The notes under the pieces: generated by a model | Database searches by the model: none | What the model was told of the DNA's origin: nothing | What the model saw: the letters and a program-made list of their open reading frames with translations, nothing else | Program-made: the position numbers and the translations under genes | DNA from: Diaporthe sp. PMI_573 | Lineage: Eukaryota; Ascomycota; Sordariomycetes; Diaporthales; Diaporthaceae | Assembly (NCBI GenBank): GCA_021399435.1 | Contig: JAJTUP010000083.1 | Span: 186,001 to 250,000, forward strand | Length of the DNA stretch: 64,000 nucleotides | Direction: 5' to 3' | Part shown: one piece after another, positions 10,902 to 22,097 of the stretch | How positions within the stretch are numbered: the first letter of the stretch is position 1 | How the letters are laid out: each line of letters opens with the position of its first letter

Positions 10902-11716
10902 TTAGAAAAGCTGGGCGACTTTTGTATGAGATTCGAGAAAAAGGCATTATGGATCTCTGCCACCCTCTCCCCCTCCTCTCTGCCGTCCTCTTCCACCGTC
11001 CTCTTCCACCGTCCACTCTGCCGCCCTCTCTGCCATCCTCTGAATCTCAGTGCAGCTTCATTCAGGAAATGGCCCCTTTAATTGACAAAGAAGACTTGCT
11101 ATTTTGTTTATATGAGCCATTAAGCGTACAGTATACCAAATCAAACTTCAAGCTGCTTCAGCATTCTTGAGCTTGAGAAAGGATCTAGAGCGAAACAAAC
11201 AAGTCACATGTCAGCCTAGCAAATCTACGAAAATAAAGTCTGCTTGTTTCTATATTTTTTTTTTTTTTTTTGCATTCTTGTTCGCAAACATTCTAAATCA
11301 ACTTACATACACATACGCCGAAAGTCCCGTTATTTCCATCAGATTCCACCATGCTCGATTTCAGCGTTGAAAAACACGTCAATGGCTTCATCGCTGCTCT
11401 CCCACATGGCCTGAACATGCCTAAAGTAGTAGGCAAACAGGTCTCCTCAACCACTGAGACCTCACATGTACGGCTTATGTCCGGCAAGAATTGTGGTTCC
11501 GCCAGGGCTGCCCTTCCGCACAGAAGATCTCGAAAGGTTGGTTAGCACAGGCGAAGACTCCAAGTTGACTAACGACGTGCTCAACAATTTGATGCGATAT
11601 CTCTCCGATAGACGACATATAGCCAATTAGAGCGCCTAATTCTCCAGTGCGGACCAGCACCCTGTATCGCGACGAGCCTCATGCATGTATATGGACGAAA
11701 GCCCTCGCACCACCGT
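10902..11716. other. Intergenic stretch
   Basis: CT-rich tracts (10965-11040) and a 16-nt T run (about 11254-11270) are visible. No supported gene. Confidence 0.4.
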
Positions 11717-13673
11717 CTAGCTCTCACTTGAATCACACTGCTCTGCAGGGCCTTGAGGAAACGCCTTCCACAATGCGGGCAGTTGCATGTCTCCTCCATT
11801 CCGCGGGTACTGAAGGGGTGGTAATTCACAGGCATCGCGGTCTTCTCCGCCGCTATCAGTTGGGGCTCGCCAATACTCAGCCACAACAGGGTGGCTGCCC
11901 ACAACCTGTTGCAATCTTTCGGGTTCCATTCGGGTGGCGAGTGACACAAGATCCCAGTATTTCTTCCTTTTGACCGCATTTTCGTGCTGGGTGACCGTGG
12001 TGAGCGCGGCCTTGACTAGCTGGTCATGGCGGTCGAGCGCAGTGGCACGCTCCTGCTCAGAGAATCTCCATTTCTCTTGGAGGTGCCCCAGTTGGCCCTC
12101 AATTTGTGCTAGCAGCGCCGTCTTCTCATTTTCATGCGTGAATCCATGAATGACCTTTCTGAGGTCGTCAGAATTTCAACCAGTAGTATCGGCCTTGGTG
12201 ACACAGTCCCGCAAGTGTCGGGAGGTTTTCGAATGCAGGAACACTGACCTTGATTGTACTCCGTAAGTCTGCTAACTTCCGTGAGGACAGTCCGATGAAT
12301 TCGCTTATTTTCTCAGAACATTCTCCCGCCTTAGCGATGGTCTCTTTGTCTGCAGCGTTGAGAGCGCTTTGGCGCGAGATTGTTACCTGGAGTTCTGCGG
12401 CAGACACGGCGAAGTGCACTGATTGCTGGCGGATGGCTTCTAGGGCAGAGAGCTCGCCGATATTATGGATCAAGCTTGAATCACCCCCAAGCTGGAGGTT
12501 CTGTTGCCCGAAATGCCTCTCAGAAGACGTATCAACGACATACGTATTGCCGTGGCCGTTGTCGTTGTTAGCCAGATCGGTCTCTGCGTCGCCGCTGCCA
12601 GCTTCATCGGTTGATCGGGAATTACCATTGCAATGGCCGCTGAGCCTTGGACGCTTGTTTGGTACGAATGAAGACTGTTCCGACCACTCGTGGCGGTGGA
12701 GACTCGCCAGTGAAGTGAGCTGGCGTGGCATAGGGCTGGGAGTCGGGGCTGCCGGAAGGGCATGCGGGGAGCTTGGCTGGGCATGTCGCGTACTCCGTAA
12801 GCTGGTACCGTTGACGTTTTCAGAGCCGTCATTGCCAGTGGCATGGGTAAGAGCCTTCAAGTTCAAGTTGGTTCTAGCTGCTGAAGTCGACCCTGTGTTG
12901 ACTGGTGCAGACAGAGATGCCTTGCCTGCGAGACCTCCCGGGGCAACGTTCTGATCGTGGTTTTTGGTCTTTGGTGGGACGGTGCCAACAAGCGCAGCTG
13001 ACGATGAGGGCGAAGCTAGCAGAGAGTTTACCTCATTCCTCTGACCATTAATTTCGTTTTGAGGGGGATCAAGGTCCTCCTCTCCCTCAGCGTGCTGGTC
13101 TTCTGAACTATATTCCGCCCCCTCTTCTCTATCATCCCTTCCCTCGTCCTCTCCCACAATTACTCTCCCACCGTCATCTTCTTCTGCGTCTTCGTATTCT
13201 TCAGAGACATGAGAGCTGCCTTTGCGACTTACCTCATGCTTGTCACGGACTGCCTGGATGTCGTGAGGGGTCAGATAAGTCCTCTTTGGGGGGTGGGCTA
13301 CCAATACAGAGCCTTTCCGCCTCGTCTTGGTCTTTTGCTGGATCCTCGTGTCTATTTCTTCTATGAGGGCAAGGGCAATGCGGTCTTTCAGCTTGGAATT
13401 GTCAGCAGAGGCCTTGGCTTGCTGCCGCGTCGTCGCGCGTGGCGGGGCTGAACCTGGGTGGCCTTGGGCTCGGTCAAACTTGTCGAAATAGTCGGTGAGG
13501 GCACTTAAGGAATCTAGAAGCCCTATGGACCATTTAGAAGGGCACAGCTCAGACCGCCCGCGTGAGTCGAAGATCAACTTCGGCCACACTCCAAGACGCT
13601 TGTAGATCCGTTCCGCCGGGTCGTCGTGGCGTTTAGATGGGCAAGGTGATGTCATGCTATTGGCTATAGACAA
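11717..13673 (-). CDS. Hypothetical 636-aa coiled-coil protein, two exons
   Basis: Exon 1 (13673-12205) starts at an ATG. A 46-nt intron (12204-12159; donor gtgtca, branch ctgac, acceptor ctcag) joins it in frame to exon 2 (12158-11717), adding about 147 codons that would otherwise be missed. The first 75 residues are a compact conserved-looking region (RIYKRLGVWPKLIFDSRGR; KWSIGLLDSLSALTDYFDK). The middle is low-complexity with acidic runs (EEYEDAEEDDGGR; EDEGRDDREEGAEYSSE) and a basic patch (KTKTRRKG; NKRPRLSG). The end is predicted coiled coil (LLAQIEGQLGHLQEKWRFSE; QERATALDRHDQL). Likely nuclear scaffold; function unknown. The frame arithmetic and good branch site support the splice. No transposon similarity. 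Confidence 0.7.
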
Positions 13674-14559
13674 GATTTAATGTGTAAGCTTGGTATTTTC
13701 AATTGGCACAATGCATGGGTTGATGGACGCTATAAAGAAAGAAGGTGAAGGATAGTGGAACGAGAGTAGGGTAGGACATCCTATCTATAGTTGATAACAA
13801 GCCCGTCGCCTGCAGCCACAGTCCACCCACCCAGCTTTTTCAGTGCGCCCACCCTGCAAGACCATCACATTTTGAGGTATCTTTCTGACTAATCTCTCCA
13901 ACAGCTACCCCGCAATTGTGAGGAAAATCTATTCCTCCTTAAGCGGTACTTTAGAATACTTCCTTTGGCCTTCTGGCTGTCTGGCCTTCTGGCCCTCTAG
14001 CCCTAATTTTTGGAGTACCGGTAGCTGAATTCTGGCATATTTCCAGGGAAGGCGTAGTCCTAGGCTATGTAATTTTTCTAAGCCGTAAGTAGACAATGGT
14101 AAACAGTGCAAACGAAGAGAAGTTTGGTAAGGGGGGGAATTTCTTTGAGGCTTTCAAAGGTACCATCACACCTTGTTAGGGTTAGAAGAGAGTGTAAAGA
14201 ACAAATTCTTGCTTGCCCTTTTGCTTTTATGTATCGACCGCGGGTTCAAAATCGCCTGTCCATTGAGCGCACTTTTGTCAACGGCCAGGTTGAGAGCCAC
14301 ACGCAGCTCCCACCACAATGTGCAGTCACTCCCACCAAGTGAACGGGTTCCAACGACCTCCAAGGACGTCGACGGCTGTCGGATTGAGGGCTGTCGCGGA
14401 TACCCCAGGGGATTGCTGGCGGGGGTGTGGATGACTGCCGTTGGTGCCGACACTGTTGCTGACCCGGTGGCCTATAGGACGGAGGGCACCGTTGTCGATT
14501 TTGGTTGTGTCTGATGAGATCGGTGCGATCGAGTTGGGTTTTGGAGCGTCAAGCGCGCT
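13674..14559. other. Intergenic stretch
   Basis: Contains short direct repeats of a tctggcc/ctgtctggc motif near 13965-14000. No gene or known element recognised. Confidence 0.4.
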
Positions 14560-14997
14560 TCAGTAGGCCATTCTTAATTTATTCTGCTCTCGGGCTTCGA
14601 AGCAGTCAAACCTCCCGGCCTGAAGTCTAAGGTTCTCTACCGTGATGCCATAAGCAATTTTTAGCCTATGGTGGTCATGGTCAACCAGCAGAACGTCGTC
14701 GGATGGGCCTGGCTGAGGTGGTACTAGATGTATGGTATATAAAGTAACGTTACTGAGATGTGCTCGAGAGAAGTAATTAGTGTAAGTGCGAAGGCCTTGT
14801 ATCGGCTGAGCGTCAGTCCTTGGCTTCTTGCCTCCGGCCTCTGATCGTAAACGCTTATTAGGCCTATCCTCGTCCTGGTCACGGCTTCTGCGGCGAGTTA
14901 TAAGGATAAATGCGCTGTTCTTCGTTTTGGCGCCTATTACCTTTGATTGATTACCAAGACGAAGACGAACTCCAGCATCAACCGACAGCCTTGTCAT
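14560..14997 (-). CDS. Hypothetical protein, about 145 aa
   Basis: The frame is open to 15183, but the ATG at 14997 avoids overlap with the divergent membrane-protein gene. It has a basic middle (RRRSRDQDEDRPNKRLRS) likely to act as a nuclear localisation signal, then a regular mixed region (TYTNYFSRAHLSNVTLYTIHL). No family recognised. Could equally be the C-terminal exon of a truncated gene. Confidence 0.4.
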   Translation of the reverse strand: MTRLSVDAGVRLRLGNQSKVIGAKTKNSAFILITRRRSRDQDEDRPNKRLRSEAGGKKPRTDAQPIQGLRTYTNYFSRAHLSNVTLYTIHLVPPQPGPSDDVLLVDHDHHRLKIAYGITVENLRLQAGRFDCFEAREQNKLRMAY

Positions 14998-15024
14998 CGA
15001 AGTAAACCCTGACATTCCAGGGAA

Positions 15025-15426
15025 ATGTCTTCCACTAACGACCTGGAGCCGGGCGACTGGTTCCACCGAGCCAACATCTGGCTCAAGTATGATGTCAACT
15101 GTTCGCCCTTCGAGTACTGCTACTTTAACGTCAAATTTTCGTACGGGACATGGCTGCTGCTGCTGCTCGACCTGGCCCTTCACGGTATGCTCGCCGGCGT
15201 CGACATCTATACCATCATCCTGTGGACCGACGCCGGCTTTGTTTACCGGGCGGCCTTGGCGTCGCTGGGGGTCTGTGGGCTGGCCTTCATGCTAAACATG
15301 TCGATTCTGTTTGTGTCCTTCGCACATGGATACATTGCGACAATCTTTTTGCAGTCGGTGCTCGTTGCGTTCAGGCCGGTGGCGATGACGGGCTTGACGG
15401 CCACTATCCAAGTCTGTTGCGAATGA
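15025..15426 (+). CDS. Hypothetical multi-pass membrane protein (probably partial)
   Basis: ATG at 15025 opens 133 codons with strongly GC-rich third positions, unlike its neighbours. After a polar N-terminus (residues 1-40) come about three to four hydrophobic segments: WLLLLLDLALHGMLAG, YTIILW, AALASLGVCGLAFMLN and SILFVSFAHGYIATIFLQSV. No family is recognised. The stop follows in a region where a SET-domain relic begins 340 bp later, so the gene may be truncated. It starts 27 bp from the divergent gene at 14997. Confidence 0.5.
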   Translation: MSSTNDLEPGDWFHRANIWLKYDVNCSPFEYCYFNVKFSYGTWLLLLLDLALHGMLAGVDIYTIILWTDAGFVYRAALASLGVCGLAFMLNMSILFVSFAHGYIATIFLQSVLVAFRPVAMTGLTATIQVCCE

Positions 15427-15762
15427 CCATGAAGCTATTTCCGCCCAGCAGATCGTGAAATGCCTAGCCAAGAATGGCGACTACATACCGAGAAAGGACG
15501 GTATGCTTATCGGGCTGATTGCAGAGGAGGATATAGAGTGGCAATTGATTTCACGGTACGCCAGGATTAGTTAAGTGGCTTGTTGGTAAGGAACATTAGA
15601 CATTCGGCAGCGGAACCCAAATTCTTTTTGACAGGGGGAGAGCAGTTGTAGAATTAAATTCAGTATTGTTTCAATCAAGCCCCAAGTGGACCTTCAAGAT
15701 GATGCTTGCGTGGAGCACTAAGCTAACATGACCGGCTTACCCCGGCTCAGAAGCCGCTCTCC

Positions 15763-15982
15763 AACTTCCGGTTCAAGCATCCGCAGCACGGTGATTTCTA
15801 CGTAGACGCATCAACCGACGGCAAATGGATAATGTTCCTGAACCACTCATCCGAAAAGCAGAACTGATTCTCCACGAGACCGCTGCGCCGCGGCAGCACG
15901 AGGGTCATCTACATGCGCACCAAGCGTCCCATCCGGGCTGGTGAGCAGCTGTTCGTAACCTACGGTAGGCACTACTTTGACA
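15763..15982 (+). pseudogene. SET-domain (histone methyltransferase type) relic
   Basis: The frame reads FYVDASTDGKWIMFLNHSS then, after a TGA, RGSTRVIYMRTKRPIRAGEQ and LFVTYGRHYF. This is the C-terminal half of a SET domain: the NHS motif binding AdoMet and the GEQL-V-YG motif. The stop lies where family members have Arg, so CGA to TGA explains it. The N-terminal half of SET is not recognisable upstream, although a frame about 15430-15560 is open. Not a functional methyltransferase. Confidence 0.65.
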
Positions 15983-16427
15983 GTATGAGGTACAATAGTG
16001 GCTCGAAAAACTGCCAATATACGACGGCTGGGATAGAGAGGAAAGGGGCTAATAAGCTTGAATAGAGTCTGTTGTCAGACGAGTTCCGGGAGACTGTGCG
16101 AGCAGCTAACCCAAGGCGAGATGGCCTCAGGGCGGGTTGACAAATTGGGGGCCTTGGTGCGTTCAGACGCCATCGTGACCCTCTCTGCTATCAGACTTAT
16201 ACGACTTAAATGTGGTCTTGGGATGGTCGACAACCGGTTGAGTTGATCTGCTACCAGTAACAGCGATTATACTTGTCAATATCATGATAGCGCTATTGAC
16301 AGGGCACAGCTCAATTGTTGACGAACGGGCACGGTGCTGAGAACTTTGGGACCTCGAGACCTGGGCGATTTAACCACTAGCCGGTAAGGTCGCAACGACT
16401 GCTGGCACTCTTGGACCTCTGCAGCAG
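15983..16427. other. Intergenic stretch
   Basis: Only short frames; no recognisable feature. Confidence 0.4.
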
Positions 16428-16783
16428 TTGAAGCAAGAGAAGGAGATTCTGGAGCGCCGCGTGATGGATTGCATGTCTCAATTACGCCGGTCACAGAGAT
16501 TTGTAAATCATATCGTAACTTTGACTGAGTCCCTCTGCGTCACAGACCGCAAATGCCCAGGAAGATCAAACAGACTGGACCAGGCTGGTGCCACCCTGAG
16601 GAAGGTGACCGAATCCCCGCTGCCAGACGAACAGAGATGAAGATGAGGTTGACAGTCTCATACAGCAGAGACACCGGGAGAACTCCAAGCTTTTCGCGCA
16701 GTTGGAAAAGGATTTAGATGCTGCCGACGCGCACGCCGTCGAGGCGTACATGAGAAAATCGATAGAGGAGCTGTCCTAATCAT
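16428..16783 (+). pseudogene. Coiled-coil protein remnant with a frameshift
   Basis: The first frame begins QQLKQEKEILERRVMDCMSQ then LRRSQRFVNHI. The second part, one base out of phase, reads DEDEVDSLIQQRHRENSKLF, AQLEKDLDAADAHAVEAYM and ends at a TAA at 16781. Both are heptad-like and acidic/basic, so they probably belong to one protein broken by an indel between 16550 and 16637. No family recognised. Confidence 0.4.
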
Positions 16784-16943
16784 CACACTCGAGACCATCC
16801 ACTACTTCTCACTACGCGATGCCAGCAGGAGGTTAGCCATATCTTCCACACCAGAAAGTCCTTTTGGAAATCCTCGTTCATCAATAATTGCGCCGAGACA
16901 TAAGGCCCCAGAATATTGCCCATTATCCACATCTACTCGCCCT

Positions 16944-18212
16944 TCATGCGTAATTTAAGGTCCCTTCAAATCGACGGCCGGGATGCTGAGGGTCCTGGCA
17001 CATCGCCTTCATAACGCTCTCGACGACAGAAAGCTTGTCGCCGTCCAGCGCGATGCCCTGGAATTTCTTCTCTGCGGCGCTCCAGCGCAGAGCGACCGGG
17101 AGGCTCGCCGGAAAGCCCTTCCCTGCAAATCTGACAATAATCGAAAGTTGCCTCTCTCTCTCGCAAAGAAGATCCTGGATCTTGACCGGGGCCTTCTGCT
17201 CGTCCACCCAGGTCTTGGTTCCCCTTCGATGCCAGCAATAGCACTTTCCTCCTTCATCTTTTATTTCCTCGAGACGGACAGATACATCTGAGCGCCTTCT
17301 GTACTTTCTAGGTGAGGCGACCCCTGCTTTGCTTTGTCTCCTCGGTAGTAACTTCCTTCGACCTTGCCGTCTAGCTCTTCTAGCCGCTGGAATCCGCTCC
17401 TGTGGCTTCTGTAGACTACCATACGAGGCCTTGGACGAGGGATGACCCGGCACACATGCGCGGAATTCGACGCAGGTTTTTTCTTCATCGCAGTCGCCGG
17501 GGGTATCATGATCATCGCGCGTCCGAGGTCGCTGGCCATCGCTGGCCATAAGGTTCTTGGTGCCCTGAGCGGCTGGATCCTCCCTGAGCCACGTATCTAA
17601 TGTCAAATCGCTCTCAGCCCTCAGAGAATCTGGCTCATAGTGATCCAGCAGCTCCCCAGCGCCGAGAAAAAGAAGACAGATATCGTCGTCAGAGTCGGGA
17701 GTCGCATCCGATATAGCCCAATAATCGACTTGCTGCTCTAGCTGTCCTGCTGGATCTTGTTCAAGCCAATGACGAAGCTCGGCAGGGGCATCGTGATAAA
17801 TTCCACCTCCAGAGTCTCCTATAGAGAATGGCAGCGAATTCGCTTGATTACCACGGCCAGGACAGCTGAGAAAGGCATTAGGACAACGTCCTATGATATA
17901 TGTCTCCGCAGGTAAGGGGGCCCCGACAAATGGGTCATATTTAGTTGCTAATCCTGGGTGAGACCTCTTAGGCAGCTGTTCCTCTTGGGAAAGATGTAAA
18001 TCGCTGAGGCCCAAGTGAATACTACATGTCGAGGAGTCGATGTTGTTCGTACTGTCAGGTATCACCGCTGTGGAGGGTGTTTGGCTTTCACAGAGGCGCG
18101 GAACAGATTGACGTTCGAACTCGTCAGTAGCTGTCACTTGAATCGGTACAGCAGGTAGGGACTGAGCGGCGTCAAGGACAGAGGTATCATGAAGCAGGGT
18201 CTCTGGCTCCAT
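16944..18212 (-). CDS. Hypothetical 422-aa protein, acidic N-half, basic middle, conserved C-domain
   Basis: A single exon from ATG 18212. Residues 1-240 are acidic and low-complexity; about 270-310 is a strong basic patch (RRARRQGRRKLLPRRQSK), likely a nuclear signal; about 325-422 forms a compact domain (KTWVDEQKAPVKIQDLL; SVVESVMKAMCQDP; RRFEG). That C-terminal domain is clearly related to the protein at 38616-39546 (KSWFSETDKVVDIGWMF; VSSEVMKAMHDNP; GQFEG), so this is a two-member family in the window. A TATTTAAAG box lies about 90 bp upstream of the ATG. It is divergent to the Clr5 gene at 18551 across a 338-bp gap. Function unknown; a nuclear or DNA-associated role is inference. Confidence 0.7.
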   Translation of the reverse strand: MEPETLLHDTSVLDAAQSLPAVPIQVTATDEFERQSVPRLCESQTPSTAVIPDSTNNIDSSTCSIHLGLSDLHLSQEEQLPKRSHPGLATKYDPFVGAPLPAETYIIGRCPNAFLSCPGRGNQANSLPFSIGDSGGGIYHDAPAELRHWLEQDPAGQLEQQVDYWAISDATPDSDDDICLLFLGAGELLDHYEPDSLRAESDLTLDTWLREDPAAQGTKNLMASDGQRPRTRDDHDTPGDCDEEKTCVEFRACVPGHPSSKASYGSLQKPQERIPAARRARRQGRRKLLPRRQSKAGVASPRKYRRRSDVSVRLEEIKDEGGKCYCWHRRGTKTWVDEQKAPVKIQDLLCERERQLSIIVRFAGKGFPASLPVALRWSAAEKKFQGIALDGDKLSVVESVMKAMCQDPQHPGRRFEGTLNYA

Positions 18213-18297
18213 GGTGGCAGATGATTCTCGTTTCCAGGATACGAAGGAAATTCAAGAGGAAGAGTCAACAGTGACAACGGACGAGGAAAGCTGGCGT

Positions 18298-18306
18298 CTT
18301 TAAATA
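18298..18306 (-). promoter_or_regulatory. TATA-like box
   Basis: TATTTAAAG on the minus strand, 86-94 bp before the ATG at 18212 and followed by a CT-rich tract, as usual for fungal promoters. The paralogue at 38.6 kb has the same box at a similar distance. Confidence 0.5.
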
Positions 18307-18550
18307 TTTCCAAATGGTTCATCCTGAGGTAAGACGGCTTGGAGCTGTCAGGTTAGATGCCTGAGAGGGGGATTGGTAGGACGGTCAGGATTCCACAGCA
18401 GTTAGAGGAGCGCGGGCGGCCTCCAACGCCGCTATCCTTACCCGCGCTGCCCGTGACGAGTGGCCCCATTCTTTCACTCAACTCGATGATCATCTCATAC
18501 GATAGCAGCATCACCGCCTCACCCCACACTAATTGTCGCCCGCTATCCTC

Positions 18551-20166
18551 ATGGCCTCCACAACGGCTTGCCCGCAGAGGGGAGCACTTCCCCCTGCCCA
18601 CATGCACCACACTACTGTTTCTAAAAAGGAGGCTTACTCTAAGCCTTCTCAAGAGGAGTGGGAGGCAGTACGGCTGACAATTCGACAATTGTACATTGAT
18701 GAAAATAAAACACTCTCGGAAGTGTCAGAGACCCTCGCGAAGCTCTACGGCTTTCGTGCCTCGTAAGTTGCATTAACCGCGTGATCCACCACACGCAAGG
18801 CCCTCGCCGCGCTCAGCTCCGTCAACCGCGACAGCTCACTGACTCAATTGTTCCTGCGCGCTTGAAGGCCAAAGCAGTACAAGAACCGTTTCAAGCAATG
18901 GGGACTATGGAAGAATCTCTCCACCAGAGATGCGGCCAGGCTCATTCAGATGAAGGCGTCTCGGGACTCAATCGGCAAGACGTCGACCTTTGTAAGGACG
19001 GGCCAGAGGCTTGACTTCGATCGTGTCCAGAAGACGATCCGCCGCAGCAAGAACAGAGCTCCCAAGATTGCTGCGGAAGTGAAACGGCCGAAGCTTGGCC
19101 AAGCGGATCCAGCACCACCCGCTTGCAATCAGCCGTCACGGGTGGAATGCCGCACTCCCTCCCCGGAGCCCCTTCCTGCCAAAGATGGGCTGGACTTCCT
19201 GGACAGCCTGGATTCTAGCATCCTTCGTGTCGATGGCGTCGCTCTTGATCGCGACTTCAGCACTTTCGAACCCGAGGCATTCCTAACGCATGTTTCCGAG
19301 TCTTTTATGATAAGCCCAGTCCATTTGACACTTACCGCTATGAAGATCCCCACGTTGAAATGATATGGGAATGTTACGCCCGCGTGCATCACAAGCTGGC
19401 CTTGAGATGCGAGTGGCTGCGATCAAATACGCTCTCCGACTCAGATTTAAGGCGTTTCAGGCGCAACAACTCACTTTTAGCGATACTTGAGCCCATAATA
19501 GCCAAAAAAGGGCGCCATTACATCAGAGAACTATTCCTGGCAAACGTTGTGTCAACATTTCGCCATCGTCCAGGATTCACCGAATTTGCCCAGTCTATCA
19601 ACCAGACTCTCGGTCAGGATTTCACAGACAGGAAGGCCTTATCGCATCACGCCACGTTGGTCGGGAGAGCTCTGAGTGACTTGGGCTTACAATCATACAC
19701 ACAACGCTTCATTATTGGGACCATGGAGGGCAGAGATTCCACGGAGTCTCCACCTTCGTCAGACGAAAACATCCCCGCCCCTAAGATTGAAAGTCCCGAC
19801 AGCCTGAGCCCGGATGTCAATTTGCCATCTCCAGGGACCGAAATGCCACCCACCCCACCAAGCTGCAACGACTACACCAACGGTCCTGACACCAGCGAGC
19901 TCGAGGCAGCCGCTTTTGCTTACGATCTCGGTGAAATGGACACGGCAGAGACTCGCCTGCGAGCCTTGACCTGCTACGAGAGGTCGCTTTCTACGAAGGA
20001 ACAAGTGCTTGTGCGACTGGCGTTGTACTGCTTATCGAGCGTCCAGCGGCAAGCCGAGCGGGTCGAGGAGGCAGATGGAAGCCTCATGCGAGCCATCCGA
20101 GGATCAACATTCTACACAGCAGAGGACGGCACAGAATGGGACGAGGTCAGCTACCTCTTCATGTGA
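18551..20166 (+). pseudogene. Clr5-domain protein, one frameshift
   Basis: Exon 1 (18551-18762) and exon 2 (from 18868; intron 18763-18867, donor gtaagt, acceptor ttgaag) join to give the Clr5 domain: EEWEAVRLTIRQLYIDENKT, then LSEVSETLAKLYGFRAS, then KQYKNRFKQWGLWKN. Clr5 domains are found in fungal proteins, named after a fission-yeast silencing factor. The reading then runs to about 19305 and breaks; it resumes in the next frame (FYDKPSPFDTYRYEDPHVE) to the stop at 20164-20166. Losing one T from a T run at 19305-19310 explains the break. The C-half has helical, TPR-like content (AETRLRALTCYERSLSTKEQ). Whether the frameshift is biological or an assembly error cannot be told from the sequence. 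Confidence 0.75.
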
Positions 20167-20436
20167 ATGGGACGGTGTAAGTTATTCTTCAGCTCGGAAA
20201 TGACCACGGTGGCACGTCGCGCCGGCTACCCCGCACTCCCCCGCACGACAATTTTTTCGCACAGCCGCAAATCGGTCTCGTTCCGGAACAGCCCTAGCTG
20301 TCGTTGGCGGCTGGTGGATGTGCACGCTGCCCTCCTGGGATGCGTGGGAGCCGATAAATCGGCATCCGATCCACATATTTACATCTTATCCATAACTACA
20401 GGTCGATCATTGCGATAGGTAGCCAGAAAAAATAGC

Positions 20437-20490
20437 GCCACCAAACTTAGTCACCAAACATGCAGCCACCAAACATGCAGCCACCAAATC
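20437..20490. repeat. Short tandem repeat
   Basis: About three units of a 15-bp repeat (caccaaacatgcagc) plus a diverged fourth. Confidence 0.75.
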
Positions 20491-20936
20491 ATTGCTCTCC
20501 CATCTCGTACTGATTGTTCTGGCGCAAAGAAAGTCAGTGAGGCCGGCCCAGAACCGCGGGAAGGACACCACGAGGGCGACGAACTATTACTGGGGGTACC
20601 ATTGGAAACAAGCAGCGAGGAAGTTGTGACTGGGGCTGGGGAGGGTTTACTCGTACTGGGAATATCTGAAACTCGGTGCAAAGGAAAGAGCGGCTTCATA
20701 AAATGGCTGCTGGGCCCATATTCTGGAGCCGGTCGGTGGCCGTGTCCATGACTCAAATGAGCTGCGCTGTTCTCCATGATTACGACGGCTCGGAGCGGGT
20801 TTCTTGCAGATGCCTTCCCGACGTAGATATGGCCGCCCAGCACCTGGTGTCCGACCTCTATACTGGTGATTATGGTGAGGCTCGGCGCCGACTGCAAATT
20901 GTTGAACACCAGATCATGGGCAATAAGTCGAGACAT
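20451..20936 (-). CDS. Hypothetical 161-aa protein, doubtful
   Basis: Opens at an ATG at 20936. Residues 25-55 are regular (TSIEVGHQVLGGHIYVGKAS), the rest is Ser/Pro-rich. The last ten codons run through the 15-bp tandem repeat, giving WWLHVWWLHVW, which argues that the true end is upstream or that the gene is truncated. No family recognised. Confidence 0.25.
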   Translation of the reverse strand: MSRLIAHDLVFNNLQSAPSLTIITSIEVGHQVLGGHIYVGKASARNPLRAVVIMENSAAHLSHGHGHRPAPEYGPSSHFMKPLFPLHRVSDIPSTSKPSPAPVTTSSLLVSNGTPSNSSSPSWCPSRGSGPASLTFFAPEQSVRDGRAMIWWLHVWWLHVW

Positions 20937-21130
20937 CGGAAACTGGGTAACCAGTAGGTAGTATACTATATGCTAGCCTAAAGACACGAGTTGATTTAAC
21001 ATATACTATAACGTGGTTGGACAGTCAGCCGGACAGGACACATGCCCGGACAGTTTTACCAACTCTACCAACTTCAGCCAACCCCAGCACCCACCCAGGG
21101 CAAAAGAATCAATAAAAGTTAGCACCAATT
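20937..21130. other. Possible terminal sequence of the pogo-like element
   Basis: Repeated ggacag/ccggacag motifs (21020-21055) precede the repeat shared with 43 kb. The element's outer end could not be fixed. Confidence 0.3.
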
Positions 21131-21254
21131 GGTGACAACTGCTTTGAATTCCCTATTTTCAATTGATTTGGTCGATTTGGAGGTATTGAAGTGGCTGCAG
21201 TGCCAGTCTGAAGTTATCAACTTTTAGTGGGAAAATCAGCTTCCCCACCAAAAT
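21131..21254 (+). repeat. Terminal/subterminal repeat of a pogo-like element, copy 1
   Basis: Closely similar, in opposite orientation, to 42998-43130. The shared core is gtggctgcagtgccagtct followed by an imperfect hairpin whose arms are TTTTAGTGGG and CCCACCAAAA. It sits before a pogo N-terminal coding part, whereas copy 2 sits after a pogo C-terminal part, as expected for terminal inverted repeats. Confidence 0.75.
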
Positions 21255-21398
21255 ACCGTATTAATTGAGAAAATTCAATTTTACGCTAGCAGGCCTCCCC
21301 AGCCTTTCTAACGATAACAGGCCTAACGCGCTGCCAAAACCAGTTTAACGCCTCGCCAAGGCCGCATAACCCAATTCCCAGGTATTTCCGAGCCCCTA

Positions 21399-22097
21399 TT
21401 GCATTCTCCTGGCCAGAACCGACTTTTGAAGCTATTCCCACTGCTGCGTGACAACGATATCGACGATTCTGACAATTCTGAGACAGGTGCGCGCAGCATG
21501 CCTCCTCTGACTGAGCTTTCAACCAACGCGGTACGGCCTATACAGCCTAAAAGGCCTGGGAGAAAGCCATTCCCTTTAGAAAAGCGAAAACCGCCTTCTT
21601 TTAAGCCAATCCAGCGAATCGAGCGTTCTTATTCGCATAAGAAGCGTATTGAAGTACTCCTCTTCCTTTAGCATCACCGGGTACGCATTGACGACAGCTG
21701 GAATCCTCATACCCGACAGAGGGAAGGCTTCGAGGCTCCTGTTGATGGGTATCGGCAACCAACGTACGAGGAGGCCTACGTCTTCTTCAAGATTCCTCTG
21801 GATGCTATACGAAACTGGTGGAGGAATCGGATCAAGATCATGGCTAATGAGGCATTGGATAAGCCTTATAGTCCTCTCTGGCCAGATCTGGAGGAACGCC
21901 TGTATGTGTTATTCTGTGAAGCTCGTCAGGATAATAAGATAACAACTGTCTCCTGGTTCCGGCGGAATTCTAAGCAAATCTGGAAAGAGACTTGTCCTGA
22001 CTCTGAGAAGGTCTTCGTCTTCTCTAATGGCTGGTTCGCTGGCTTCGTCCACGGGGTTCGCGTCCCACAATGCGAAGCAACTGCTCAGGTCTGCTGA
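21399..22097 (+). mobile_element. Pogo-like transposase, N-terminal part, frameshifted
   Basis: One frame gives a basic N-terminus and RSYSHKKRIEVLLFL; a second gives the continuation (RIDDSWNPHTRQREGF; YEEAYVFFKIPLDAIRNWWR), then PYSPLWPDLEERLYVLFCEA, SWFRRNSKQIWKETCPD and FVFSNGWFAGF. This is the bipartite psq/CENP-B helix-turn-helix region of fungal pogo transposases, ending with the hallmark F-FSNGWF-GF. An indel near 21650 splits it, and the DDE catalytic part is absent after about 22095. With the left repeat at 21131 it forms a 5' truncated-copy remnant, and cannot transpose by itself. Confidence 0.75.

Noticed and set aside
12250..12954. 234-codon plus-strand frame inside the 636-aa gene
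   Set aside because: Antisense shadow; the minus frame has the ATG, consistent intron and coiled coil.
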